In this document: piece after piece, positions 1-8,469 of the stretch | Numbering within the stretch: the first letter of the stretch is position 1 | Layout: each line of letters starts with the position of its first letter | DNA from: Arthrobacter sp. ov118 | GTDB lineage: Bacteria > Actinomycetota > Actinomycetes > Actinomycetales > Micrococcaceae | Direction of reading: 5' to 3' | Length of the DNA: 64,000 bases | Assembly: GCF_900116495.1 (NCBI RefSeq) | Contig: NZ_FPAY01000004.1 | Span: 62,001-126,000 of the forward strand | Translations under genes and position numbers: made by a program | Notes under the pieces: model-generated | What the model saw: the letters and a program-made list of their open reading frames with translations, nothing else | The model's database searches: none | Told to the model about the DNA's origin: nothing

Positions 1-440
1 TCTTGAGCACGATCAGGGTTAGTCCACGGAAGATCAGCATGCCGGCGAGGGTAACGATGAAGGCAGGGATTCCGACGTGGGCGATCCAGTAACCCTGCCA
101 GGCCCCGACGAGGGCGCCGACCAGAAGGCAGGCCGGGATGGCGAGCCACCAGGGCCAGCCCCAATGCACGATCATGACGCCGGCAATGGCTCCGACGAAA
201 CCGGCGACGGATCCCACGGAAAGGTCGATGTGGCCGGCGATGATAACCATGACCATGCCGATGGCGAGAATAAGGATGTAGCTGTTCTGGACAACGAGGT
301 TGGTGACGTTCTGTGGTTCCAGGAGGATTCCGCCGGTAAGTCCCTGGAAAAGCAGGACGATCAGGATCAGGGCGACGAAGATGCCAACCTGGCGGAGGCG
401 GCTTGTCAGGAAGCCGAGGGATTCTCGTAGGGCGGACATG
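1..440 (-). CDS. mmsB: Sugar ABC transporter permease (MmsB/GguB/XylH type), 3'-truncated by window edge
   Basis: Inner-membrane permease of a multiple-monosaccharide ABC importer. Only the first 146 residues are inside the window. The ATG at 440 gives MSALRESLGFLTSRLRQVG, then several hydrophobic spans and the conserved stretch IIAGHIDLSVGSVAGFVGA, typical of BPD_transp_2 (carbohydrate uptake transporter-2) permeases. It starts 4 nt after the stop of the ATPase gene, so the two are co-transcribed and probably translationally coupled. The order binding protein - ATPase - permease on one strand, divergent from araBDA, suggests arabinose or a related pentose as substrate. Family call is firm; substrate is inference from context. 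Confidence 0.9.
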
Positions 441-444
441 TTCG

Positions 445-1974
445 CTATTCCTTCTCTAGTGTCATGTAGTGCATGAGGGTCTCCTGGGATGCTTCCGCGA
501 TGGGCACCTCGCCGGTGACGTGCCCGGCGGACAGGGTGTAGATGCGGTCGCAGATGCCGAGGAGTTCGGGCAGTTCGGACGAGATCACGATGACCGCTTT
601 TCCTTCGGCCGCGAGCTTGGCGATGATCGTGTAGATCTCAAATTTTGCGCCGACGTCGATCCCGCGGGTGGGTTCATCAAGGATGAGCACGTCCGGGTCG
701 GAGAACATCCATTTGCTCAGCACCACTTTCTGCTGGTTCCCGCCGGAGAGCTTGCCGGTGACGGCAGCCACCGAAGGAGCCTTGATGTTCATGCTCTTCC
801 GGTAGCCGTTCGCCACGACGGTCTCCTCGTTCTTGTCCACCCAGCCGCCCTTGACGAGCTTGCGGAGCGCCGCCATGGAGATATTTCGCTTGATGTCTTC
901 GATGAGGTTCAGACCGTAGTGTTTGCGGTCTTCGGTGGCGTACGCGATGCCGTGCTTGATGGCACCCGCGACGGTGCCGGTGTTGATTTCCTGACCGTAC
1001 TTGAAGACTTTCCCCGAGGTCGCAGTGCCGTAGGTCCTGCCGAAGACGCTCATGGCGAGCTCTGTCCTGCCGGCACCCATCAGGCCGGCGAGTCCCACCA
1101 CTTCGCCCTTCCGGACATTCAGACTGGCGTTGTTGACGACCATCCGGGTGAAGTCCTGGGGGTGCCGCACTGACCAGTCCTCAATCCGCAGGACCTCCTC
1201 ACCGATGTTCGGCTCCCGGTCCGGATACAGGCTTTCAAGGTCCCGGCCCACCATGCCGCGGATGATGCGTTCCTGGGTGATCTGGCCTTCGTCCAGCCGG
1301 AGGGTCTCGATGGTTTTGCCGTCGCGGATGATCGTGACGGCGTCCGCGACCTTGCGGATCTCGTTCAATTTGTGGCTGATGATGATGCTGGTGACGCCTT
1401 GCCCCTTCAGGTGGAGGATCAGGTCCAGCAGGTGGCCGGAGTCCTCGTCATTGAGCGCGGCGGTGGGCTCGTCCAGGATCAGCAGCTTGACCTCTTTGGA
1501 GAGTGCTTTGGCGATCTCCACCAATTGCTGCTTGCCGACGCTGATGTGCTGGACGGGGGTGACAGGGTTCTCGCTGAGGCCCACCCGGGCCAGCAGTTTG
1601 CTCGCTTCGAGGTTGGTTTTCCGCCAGTCCACCCAGCCGTTCCTGGCCTGTTCGTTGCCCAGGTAGATGTTCTCGGCGATGGACAGGAACGGGCTGAGCG
1701 CCAGTTCCTGGTGGATGATCACAATGCCCCGCTTCTCGCTGTCCGAGATGCTGGAGAAGTCGCACGGTTCATTTTCGAACAGGATGTCTCCCTCGAAGGA
1801 GCTGTGCGGATAGACGCCGGACAGAACTTTCATGAGGGTGGATTTGCCGGCGCCGTTTTCACCGCAAATGGCATGCACCTCGCCGCGGTTCACATCCAGC
1901 GTGACATCCTGGAGGGCCTTCACGCCGGGGAAGGTCTTGGTGATTCCTCGCATTTGAAGAATGGGTGTATTCAT
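445..1974 (-). CDS. mmsA: Sugar ABC transporter ATP-binding protein (MmsA/GguA/XylG type)
   Basis: Energises the monosaccharide importer. About 509 aa with two fused ABC domains, as usual for carbohydrate uptake transporter-2 ATPases. The N-terminal domain has Walker A GENGAGKST, signature HISVGKQQL and Walker B LLILDEPTAAL. The C-terminal domain has the degenerate Walker A GLMGAGRTEL, a good signature LSGGNQQK and LILDEPTRGIDVGAK. A TTG two codons upstream (1980) is open, but the ATG at 1974 has a GGGA ribosome-binding sequence about 8 nt upstream and is preferred. It lies between chvE and the permease gene. Confidence 0.95.
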   Translation of the reverse strand: MNTPILQMRGITKTFPGVKALQDVTLDVNRGEVHAICGENGAGKSTLMKVLSGVYPHSSFEGDILFENEPCDFSSISDSEKRGIVIIHQELALSPFLSIAENIYLGNEQARNGWVDWRKTNLEASKLLARVGLSENPVTPVQHISVGKQQLVEIAKALSKEVKLLILDEPTAALNDEDSGHLLDLILHLKGQGVTSIIISHKLNEIRKVADAVTIIRDGKTIETLRLDEGQITQERIIRGMVGRDLESLYPDREPNIGEEVLRIEDWSVRHPQDFTRMVVNNASLNVRKGEVVGLAGLMGAGRTELAMSVFGRTYGTATSGKVFKYGQEINTGTVAGAIKHGIAYATEDRKHYGLNLIEDIKRNISMAALRKLVKGGWVDKNEETVVANGYRKSMNIKAPSVAAVTGKLSGGNQQKVVLSKWMFSDPDVLILDEPTRGIDVGAKFEIYTIIAKLAAEGKAVIVISSELPELLGICDRIYTLSAGHVTGEVPIAEASQETLMHYMTLEKE

Positions 1975-2035
1975 CGTCAATTCCCACTGACTGGTCGAAG
2001 CTGGGCTTTCCTGCGGCTGCAGGGTGCCTGCGGGA

Positions 2036-2072
2036 GGGGTTGTGGCCGCGCGGGAGGCCCGGCCACAACCCC
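2036..2072 (-). promoter_or_regulatory. Intercistronic hairpin between chvE and mmsA
   Basis: A perfect 12-bp inverted repeat, GGGGTTGTGGCC at 2036-2047 and its complement at 2061-2072, with a 13-nt loop, directly after the chvE stop codon. No U-run follows on the minus strand, so it looks less like a full terminator than a stabilising or attenuating stem, as is known between binding-protein and membrane-component genes of importers (for example malE-malF). Confidence 0.6.
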
Positions 2073-2079
2073 CGCTTGG

Positions 2080-3204
2080 CTACTTGACGTCGGCTGCCGT
2101 GTAGTACCCGGAGTCGATGAGTTCCTTCTGGTAGTTGTCCGCCGTGATGATCACGGACTTCAGCAGATAGGCCGGGACGACTTTGACCTTGTTGTCATAG
2201 GTCTTGGAGTCGTTGACCTCCGGAGTTTGGCCCTTCAGGACGGCGTCAACCATCTTGACCGCCTGCGCCCCGAGCTGGCGGGTGTCCTTGAAGATCGTGG
2301 AGTACTGTTCGCCGGCAATGATGGACTTCACCGAACCCTTTTCAGCATCCTGGCCGGTGACCACCGGCAGGCTTCCCTTGGCATAGCCGCCGGTGCTGGT
2401 CAGCGCCGAGATGATACCGATCGACAGCCCGTCATACGGGGACAGGACGCCGTCCAGCTTGGTGCCGGAGCTGTACGCGGCCGTGAGGATGTCTTCCATG
2501 CGCTTCTGGGCCACGGGAGCCTGCCAGCGCAGGATGGCGGCCTGCTCAAACTTGGTCTGGCCGCTGGGAACCTTGAGCGTTCCGGCATCCAGGTACGGCT
2601 TGAGGGTGTCCATGGCGCCGGTCCAGAAGAAATTGGCGTTGTTGTCATCCGGGCTGCCGGCGAAGAGTTCAATGTTGAAGGGGCCCTTGCCCTCCACCTT
2701 CTTGCCGCTGGCATCGACCAGGCCCAGTCCGGTCAGGAGGGACGTCGCCTGCTGGACGCCCACAGTGTAGTTGTCGAAGGTCGTGTAATAGTCAACGTTT
2801 GGGGTGCCGTTGATGAGGCGGTCATAGGCGATGACCTTGACGTTCTGCTCCTTGGCCTTGGCGAGCACATCGGTCAGGGTGGTTCCGTCGATGGCGGCGA
2901 TAACCAGGGCCTTGGCGCCCTTGGTCAGCATGTTTTCGATCTGGGAGACCTGGGTGGGGATGTCGTCATTGGCGTACTGAAGGTCCGTTTTGTAGCCGAG
3001 CTTCGCCAAGGACTCGGAGACGTTCTTGCCGTCCGCGATCCACCGTTCGGAGGTCTGGGTGGGCATGGAAATTCCCACCAGCGAATCGCTGGGGTTGGCG
3101 GTACCGCTGGGTTCGCTGGCTGCGCCTCGGGCACCGCAACCGGTGGCTCCCGCCGCCAGTGTGAGGGCGACGACGAACGCGCCGAGGAGTTTCTTGATTC
3201 GCAC
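2080..3204 (-). CDS. chvE: Sugar ABC transporter substrate-binding lipoprotein (ChvE type)
   Basis: Extracellular sugar receptor of the importer, about 374 aa. The likely start is GTG at 3204, preceded by AAGGAG 6 nt upstream. It gives a short basic N-terminus, a hydrophobic h-region and lipobox ATGC (LAAGATGC), so the mature protein should be lipid-anchored on the outer face of the membrane. The body is a Peripla_BP_4 (D-xylose/ChvE-like) fold: VGISMPTQTSERWIADG, ALVIAAIDGTTLTDVLAKAK and VIAYDRLINGTPNVDYYTTF are characteristic. First gene of the transporter operon, divergent from araB and controlled from the shared operator region. Confidence 0.93.
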   Translation of the reverse strand: MRIKKLLGAFVVALTLAAGATGCGARGAASEPSGTANPSDSLVGISMPTQTSERWIADGKNVSESLAKLGYKTDLQYANDDIPTQVSQIENMLTKGAKALVIAAIDGTTLTDVLAKAKEQNVKVIAYDRLINGTPNVDYYTTFDNYTVGVQQATSLLTGLGLVDASGKKVEGKGPFNIELFAGSPDDNNANFFWTGAMDTLKPYLDAGTLKVPSGQTKFEQAAILRWQAPVAQKRMEDILTAAYSSGTKLDGVLSPYDGLSIGIISALTSTGGYAKGSLPVVTGQDAEKGSVKSIIAGEQYSTIFKDTRQLGAQAVKMVDAVLKGQTPEVNDSKTYDNKVKVVPAYLLKSVIITADNYQKELIDSGYYTAADVK

Positions 3205-3301
3205 GATCTGCTCCTTCCGCGGCAACATTGCCGCGAGTGTTGTTGGGCCGAGTAGCGTCTATGCTTCCTGACCGTCGGCACATTGGTGATGTGTTCGTAC
3301 C

Positions 3302-3330
3302 AATATAAACGCGATTGTGAACGCTAACAA
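3302..3330 (-). promoter_or_regulatory. chvE-mmsAB promoter with LacI-type (AraR-like) operator
   Basis: On the minus strand TTGTTA (3325-3330), a 17-nt spacer and TATATT (3302-3307) form a good sigma-70-like promoter. The -35 box overlaps the operator half of a 17-bp sequence, ATTGTGAACGCTAACAA (3314-3330), which recurs as an exact reverse complement at 3428-3444 on the araB promoter. The site is an imperfect LacI-family palindrome of the AraR type. The 3205-3507 intergenic stretch contains these two promoter/operator units and no gene that I can see. Confidence 0.75.
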
Positions 3331-3415
3331 GAGGTATTTTTCCGGCTCCTACTCAGGATGCCGGAGTGCGCCCGTTGCCATCGGCAGCACCGGGCGTGGC
3401 GAGGACGCCAAAGCA

Positions 3416-3444
3416 TTGACTTCCAATTTGTTAGCGTTCACAAT
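3416..3444 (+). promoter_or_regulatory. araBDA promoter with LacI-type (AraR-like) operator
   Basis: TTGACT (3416-3421), 17 nt, CACAAT (3439-3444) make a plausible promoter for araB. The operator TTGTTAGCGTTCACAA (3428-3443) fills the spacer and touches the -10 box, a classic steric-block arrangement. It is the exact reverse complement of the chvE-side operator; the two centres are 113 bp apart, which would allow looping. The obvious candidate regulators are the tandem LacI genes downstream. Confidence 0.75.
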
Positions 3445-3507
3445 TGGACTGATCTTTCCCTACAACCCCGGTAATGAGGCCGACGCCTCCCGGATGGAGG
3501 CAGTTTC

Positions 3508-5256
3508 ATGGCAGATACAAACCATGCCCTCGGCTTCGACACCAGCACTGAGCGCTACGTCATTGGTGTGGACTACGGCACGCTTTCCGGGCGGGCCGTG
3601 GTGGTTCGGGTCCGTGACGGCAAGGAAGTGGGCAGCGGAGTCTTCGAGTACCCGCACGCCGTCGTGACAGACGTTCTTCCTGCTGACGGGGCGGGTGTCG
3701 CAGACGGAACAGCCGCCCGCCTTCCCGGGGATTGGGCGCTTCAGGTGCCCGACGACTACCGGGAGGTGCTCCGGCATGCTGTCCCGGCAGCAATCGCCGA
3801 CGCGGGGATCGACCCCGCCGCCGTCGTCGGCATTGGCACCGACTTCACGGCCTGCACCATGGTGCCGGTCAAGGCTGACGGGACTCCGCTGAACGAGGTA
3901 CCCGGCTTCGCGGACCGCCCGCACGCATACGTGAAACTCTGGCGCCACCACGCCGCGCAGCCGCAGGCGGACCGCATCAACGCCCTGGCCGCGGAACGCG
4001 GCGAAAGCTGGCTGCCGCGCTACGGCGGGCTCATCTCCTCGGAATGGGAGTTCGCCAAGGGCCTGCAGTTGCTCGAGGAAGACCCGGAAGCCTACGCGGC
4101 CATGGACCACTGGGTGGAGGCGGCCGACTGGATCGTCTGGCAGCTGTGCGGAAACTACGTCCGCAACGCCTGCACAGCCGGCTACAAGGGCATCTACCAG
4201 GACGGCCGCTACCCGTCCGGGGACTTCCTCGCCGCCCTCAACCCGGACTTCGAGGATTTCGTCGGCAGCAAGCTGGAGCACACCATCGGCCGGCTCGGCA
4301 ACGCCGCCGGCCACCTGACCGCCGAAGCGGCCGCCTGGACCGGGCTTCCGGAGGGCATCGCCGTCGCCGTGGGCAACGTCGACGCCCACGTCACCGCCCC
4401 CGCGGCAAAGGCCGTGGATCCTGGCCAGCTCGTGGCCATCATGGGCACCTCCACCTGCCACGTTCTGAACGGCGCCGAACTGCACGAAGTCCCCGGAATG
4501 TGCGGTGTGGTGGACGGCGGAATCGTCGACGGGCTCTGGGGCTATGAGGCCGGGCAGAGCGGAGTCGGCGACATTTTCGGCTGGTTCACCAAGAACGGCG
4601 TGCCGCCCGCCTACCACCAGGCCGCCGCCGCGGCCGGGCAAGGCATCCACGAATACCTCACCGAGCTGGCCTCCGCCCAGGTCATCGGCGAACACGGGCT
4701 TCTTGCCCTGGACTGGCACTCGGGCAACCGGTCGGTGCTGGTGGACCATGAATTGTCCGGAATCGTCGTAGGCCAGACCCTGGCGACCAAGCCCGAGGAC
4801 ACCTACCGGGCACTCCTTGAGGCCACGGCTTTCGGCACCCGCACCATCGTTGACGCCTTCCGGAACGCCGGTGTGCCGGTGACGGAATTCATTGTCGCCG
4901 GGGGGCTTCTGAAGAACAGGCTGCTGATGCAGATCTACGCCGACGTCACCGGGCTGCAGCTCTCCACTATCGGCTCCGCGCAGGGTCCCGCCCTGGGTTC
5001 GGCCATCCACGCCGCCGTGGCTGCCGGCACTTACCCGGACATCCGTGCTGCCGCCGAACTCATGGGCGCCGCCCCCGGCGAGGTGTATACCCCGATCCCG
5101 GACAACGTGACCGCGTATGAGGCGCTCTTCCAGGAATACCGGGCACTGCACGACTACTTCGGCCGGGGCAGCAACGACGTGATGCACCGACTCAAAGCAA
5201 TCCAGCGCTCCGCACAGGAGGCACGCACCGCCGCCCTGGAAGGAGTTTCCGCATGA
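3508..5256 (+). CDS. araB: Ribulokinase
   Basis: Phosphorylates L-ribulose to L-ribulose-5-phosphate in L-arabinose catabolism. 582 aa, normal length. FGGY-kinase features are present: the N-terminal phosphate loop VIGVDYGTLSGRAVVV, the central YEAGQSGVGDIFGW typical of AraB, and the C-terminal nucleotide-binding segment EFIVAGGLLKNRLLMQIYAD with QGPALGSAIHAAVAAG. The ATG at 3508 has GGAGG 7 nt upstream. The stop overlaps the araD start by 4 nt (ATGA), so the two are coupled. Confidence 0.97.
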   Translation: MADTNHALGFDTSTERYVIGVDYGTLSGRAVVVRVRDGKEVGSGVFEYPHAVVTDVLPADGAGVADGTAARLPGDWALQVPDDYREVLRHAVPAAIADAGIDPAAVVGIGTDFTACTMVPVKADGTPLNEVPGFADRPHAYVKLWRHHAAQPQADRINALAAERGESWLPRYGGLISSEWEFAKGLQLLEEDPEAYAAMDHWVEAADWIVWQLCGNYVRNACTAGYKGIYQDGRYPSGDFLAALNPDFEDFVGSKLEHTIGRLGNAAGHLTAEAAAWTGLPEGIAVAVGNVDAHVTAPAAKAVDPGQLVAIMGTSTCHVLNGAELHEVPGMCGVVDGGIVDGLWGYEAGQSGVGDIFGWFTKNGVPPAYHQAAAAAGQGIHEYLTELASAQVIGEHGLLALDWHSGNRSVLVDHELSGIVVGQTLATKPEDTYRALLEATAFGTRTIVDAFRNAGVPVTEFIVAGGLLKNRLLMQIYADVTGLQLSTIGSAQGPALGSAIHAAVAAGTYPDIRAAAELMGAAPGEVYTPIPDNVTAYEALFQEYRALHDYFGRGSNDVMHRLKAIQRSAQEARTAALEGVSA

Positions 5257-5957
5257 GCACGCTGCTCGAATCCATTGCCCGTATCCGCCGCGAGGTCTGC
5301 GAACTGCATGCCGAGCTGACCCGGTACGGGCTGGTGGTCTGGACGGCCGGCAACGTCTCCGGCCGCATCCCCGGCCACGACCTCATGGTCATCAAGCCCT
5401 CGGGGGTGTCCTATGACGACCTGACCCCCGATCTCATGGTGGTCACCGACCTGTACGGCACGCCGGTCAGCAGCATCAGCGCCGACGCCGTCCCGGCCCG
5501 CTGGGAGAACCCGGACCTCACGCCGTCGTCGGACACGGCCGCGCACGCCTACGTCTACCGGAACATGCCCGACGTCGGCGGCGTGGTGCACACCCACTCC
5601 ACCTACGCCACGGCCTGGGCCGCGCGCGGGGAAGACATTCCGTGCGTGCTCACCATGATGGGCGACGAATTCGGCGGACCCATCCCCGCAGGCCCGTTCG
5701 CACTGATCGGGGACGACTCCATCGGCAAGGGAATCGTCGAGACGCTCCGGAACTCAAATTCCCCGGCCGTTCTGATGCAGAACCACGGCCCTTTCACCAT
5801 CGGCAAAGACGCCCGCTCGGCCGTGAAGGCGGCCGTGATGTGCGAGGAAGTGGCCCGGACGGTCCACGTCTCACGCCAGCTCGGTGAGCCGCTGCCCATC
5901 GACCCGGGCCAGATCGAGTCGCTCTACGACCGCTACCAGAACGTCTACGGCCGCTAG
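5253..5957 (+). CDS. araD: L-ribulose-5-phosphate 4-epimerase
   Basis: Converts L-ribulose-5-phosphate to D-xylulose-5-phosphate, feeding the pentose phosphate pathway. 234 aa, class II aldolase/epimerase family. The zinc-binding HTHSTYATAWAARG pair of histidines, the NHGPF histidine near the C-terminus, and the phosphate-binding SGVSYDDLTPDLMVV and SSDTAAHAYVY segments are visible. Second gene of araBDA; its start overlaps the araB stop. Confidence 0.96.
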   Translation: MSTLLESIARIRREVCELHAELTRYGLVVWTAGNVSGRIPGHDLMVIKPSGVSYDDLTPDLMVVTDLYGTPVSSISADAVPARWENPDLTPSSDTAAHAYVYRNMPDVGGVVHTHSTYATAWAARGEDIPCVLTMMGDEFGGPIPAGPFALIGDDSIGKGIVETLRNSNSPAVLMQNHGPFTIGKDARSAVKAAVMCEEVARTVHVSRQLGEPLPIDPGQIESLYDRYQNVYGR

Positions 5958-5996
5958 GCCCCACGAAATTTTCCCCAGAATCTCCAGGAGAAACCC

Positions 5997-7532
5997 ATGC
6001 CTCAATCCAGCAGCACCTCCGCCAACAGCACGTCCCTTGAGCAGTACGAAGTCTGGTTCCTGACCGGCAGCCAGCACCTCTACGGCGAGGACGTCCTCAA
6101 GCAGGTGGCAGCGCAGTCGCAGGAGATTGCGGACGCGCTGAATGCGTCCTCCGCCGTCCCGGTCAAGGTCATCTGGAAGCCGGTCCTCACCGACTCCGAC
6201 GCCATCCGCCGCACCGCCCTCGACGCGAACTCCGACGACGCCGTGATCGGCGTGACCGCCTGGATGCACACGTTTTCCCCCGCCAAGATGTGGATCCAGG
6301 GCCTGGACCTGCTGCGCAAGCCGCTGCTGCACCTGCACACCCAGGCCAACGTCGAACTGCCGTGGGCTGACATCGACTTCGACTTCATGAACCTGAACCA
6401 GGCCGCCCACGGCGACCGCGAATTCGGCTATATCCAGTCCCGGCTGGGCATCCCGCGCAAAACCGTGGTGGGGCATGTCTCCAACCCGGAGGTCACCCGC
6501 CAGGTGGGTGCCTGGCAGCGCGCCTCCGCCGGCTGGGCCGCCGTCCGGACCCTCAAGCTCACCCGCTTCGGGGACAACATGCGCAACGTCGCCGTCACCG
6601 AAGGCGACAAGACCGAGGCCGAACTGCGCTTCGGCGTGTCCGTGAACACCTGGTCCGTGAACGAGCTCGCCGACGCCGTGCATGGCGCCGCAGAGTCCGA
6701 CGTCGACGCCCTCGTCGCCGAGTACGGGCGCCTTTATGAGGTAGCCCCCGAGCTGCAAGCGGGCGGGGGCCGGCACGAGTCGCTGCGCTACAGTGCACGG
6801 ATCGAGCTTGGCCTGCGCAGTTTCCTCGAAGCCAACGGTTCCGCCGCGTTCACCACCTCCTTCGAGGACCTCGGCGCGCTGCGCCAGCTGCCCGGCATGG
6901 CCGTCCAGCGCCTGATGGCCGACGGCTACGGGTTCGGCGCCGAGGGCGACTGGAAGACCGCCATCCTGGTCCGCGCGGCCAAGGTCATGGGCGCCGGCCT
7001 TCCCGGCGGCGCGTCGCTCATGGAGGACTACACCTACCACCTGGTCCCGGGACAGGAGAAGATTCTTGGCGCGCACATGCTCGAGGTCTGCCCCTCCCTG
7101 ACCGCCACCAAACCCCGCGTGGAAATCCACCCGCTCGGCATCGGCGGCAAGGAAGACCCGGTCCGGCTGGTCTTTGATACCGACGCCGGCCCCGGCGTCG
7201 TGGTGGCACTGTCCGACATGCGCGACCGCTTCCGCCTCGTGGCGAACGCCGTCGACGTCGTCGACCTCGACGAACCGCTGCCCAACCTGCCGGTGGCCCG
7301 CGCCCTGTGGTCGCCGAAGCCGGACTTCGCGACGTCGGCCGCGGCCTGGCTGACCGCGGGAGCCGCGCACCACACGGTGCTGAGCACCCAGGTCGGCATG
7401 GACGTCTTCGAGGACTTCGCCGACATCGCGCAAACGGAGCTCCTCACCATCGACGACGGCACCACCATCAGGGCGTTCAAGAAAGAACTCGCCTGGAACG
7501 CCGCTTACTACAAACTCGCCGGCGGACTGTGA
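5997..7532 (+). CDS. araA: L-arabinose isomerase
   Basis: Isomerises L-arabinose to L-ribulose, the first step of the pathway; cytoplasmic, Mn-dependent in the family. 511 aa. It begins with QYEVWFLTGSQHLYGEDVLK, a hallmark of AraA, followed by AWMHTFSPAKMWIQGL. The metal-ligand region is present as SFEDLGALRQLPGMAVQRLM (one Glu ligand) and HMLEVCPSL (His ligand). The ATG has AGGAG about 8 nt upstream. It follows araD by 39 nt and its stop overlaps the next gene's GTG. Confidence 0.97.
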   Translation: MPQSSSTSANSTSLEQYEVWFLTGSQHLYGEDVLKQVAAQSQEIADALNASSAVPVKVIWKPVLTDSDAIRRTALDANSDDAVIGVTAWMHTFSPAKMWIQGLDLLRKPLLHLHTQANVELPWADIDFDFMNLNQAAHGDREFGYIQSRLGIPRKTVVGHVSNPEVTRQVGAWQRASAGWAAVRTLKLTRFGDNMRNVAVTEGDKTEAELRFGVSVNTWSVNELADAVHGAAESDVDALVAEYGRLYEVAPELQAGGGRHESLRYSARIELGLRSFLEANGSAAFTTSFEDLGALRQLPGMAVQRLMADGYGFGAEGDWKTAILVRAAKVMGAGLPGGASLMEDYTYHLVPGQEKILGAHMLEVCPSLTATKPRVEIHPLGIGGKEDPVRLVFDTDAGPGVVVALSDMRDRFRLVANAVDVVDLDEPLPNLPVARALWSPKPDFATSAAAWLTAGAAHHTVLSTQVGMDVFEDFADIAQTELLTIDDGTTIRAFKKELAWNAAYYKLAGGL

Positions 7533-8425
7533 ACGAGTACGAAATTCGCGCAGGAGGCTACGTCGCCTTCATCAGCGCGCGGGGGGCGGCGCTGCGCCAA
7601 CTGCTTCACCGGGGACGGGACCTGGTCGTCCCGTTCCCGGAAGGCGGCCCGATTCCCGATTTCCGGGGCATCATCGCCGCGCCCTGGCCAAACCGCATCG
7701 CCGACGGCACTTACAGCTTCGAAGGCGAGATACACCGGCTGCAGATCAACGAACCCGAGCGGAAGACGTCTCTGCACGGGCTGGCTTTTGCGCTCGACTG
7801 GACCCCGACTGAGCACGACGGCGGCTCGCTGACGCTGGCGTGCACCGTGGGGCCCACTGCCGGCTACCCGTTTGAGCTCGAGCTCCAGGCACAGTACGTC
7901 CTGGACGACAAGGGCCTGCGCTGTAGCGTCATCGCAAGCAACGTGGGCGGGTCCACGGCTCCGTATGGGGTCTGCCCGCACCCCTACCTGGTGGCGGGGC
8001 CGGCGCCCCTCGAGAACTGGATCCTCGAAGCCCCGGCCGCGTCATTTCTGGAGGTCACCCCGGACAGGCTGTTGCCGAGGGGAACGCGCTCCGTGGCAGG
8101 CCACCAGTTCGACTTCCGGGCCGGGCGCGCCATCGGTGCCATCGAGATCGACCACGCGTTTACCGACATTGCTTTCGACGGCGACGGGCAGGCCCGCGTA
8201 CTCGTCCGCGACCCGGGCGGGACCGGCGTCGGAATGGCCTGGGACCGGAAGTGCCGCTGGCTCCAGATCCACACCGCCGACAAGCTGCCGCCTGCACCCA
8301 GTCGGCTCGGGCTTGCCGTGGAACCCATGACATGCCCGCCCGACGCGTTCAACAGCGGTCAGGACGTGGTGGAGCTGGGACCCGGCACATCGCACGAGGC
8401 GTCCTGGCGCATTTTCGCCGCTTAA
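7529..8425 (+). CDS. Aldose 1-epimerase family protein
   Basis: GalM-type mutarotase fold, 298 aa; probably interconverts sugar anomers for the arabinose pathway. Visible landmarks are APWPNRIADGTYSFEG, the catalytic-region KTSLHGLAF, GVCPHPYLV and the C-terminal LAVEPMTCPPDAFNSG, where the Glu is the likely catalytic base. The chosen GTG at 7529 overlaps the araA stop (GTGA), the usual coupled arrangement; an upstream extension would run inside araA and lacks homology. Fourth gene of the ara operon. Exact sugar specificity is not shown by the sequence. Confidence 0.88.
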   Translation: MNEYEIRAGGYVAFISARGAALRQLLHRGRDLVVPFPEGGPIPDFRGIIAAPWPNRIADGTYSFEGEIHRLQINEPERKTSLHGLAFALDWTPTEHDGGSLTLACTVGPTAGYPFELELQAQYVLDDKGLRCSVIASNVGGSTAPYGVCPHPYLVAGPAPLENWILEAPAASFLEVTPDRLLPRGTRSVAGHQFDFRAGRAIGAIEIDHAFTDIAFDGDGQARVLVRDPGGTGVGMAWDRKCRWLQIHTADKLPPAPSRLGLAVEPMTCPPDAFNSGQDVVELGPGTSHEASWRIFAA

Positions 8426-8469
8426 CCGTGCACGAGAGGTGCACGGGACGTGCGCGAGAAAGGAGAGGG

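Noticed and set aside
3460..5187. A 575-codon open frame antisense to araB
   Set aside because: Fully inside a clearly identified ribulokinase gene; composition is the usual high-GC complement artefact.
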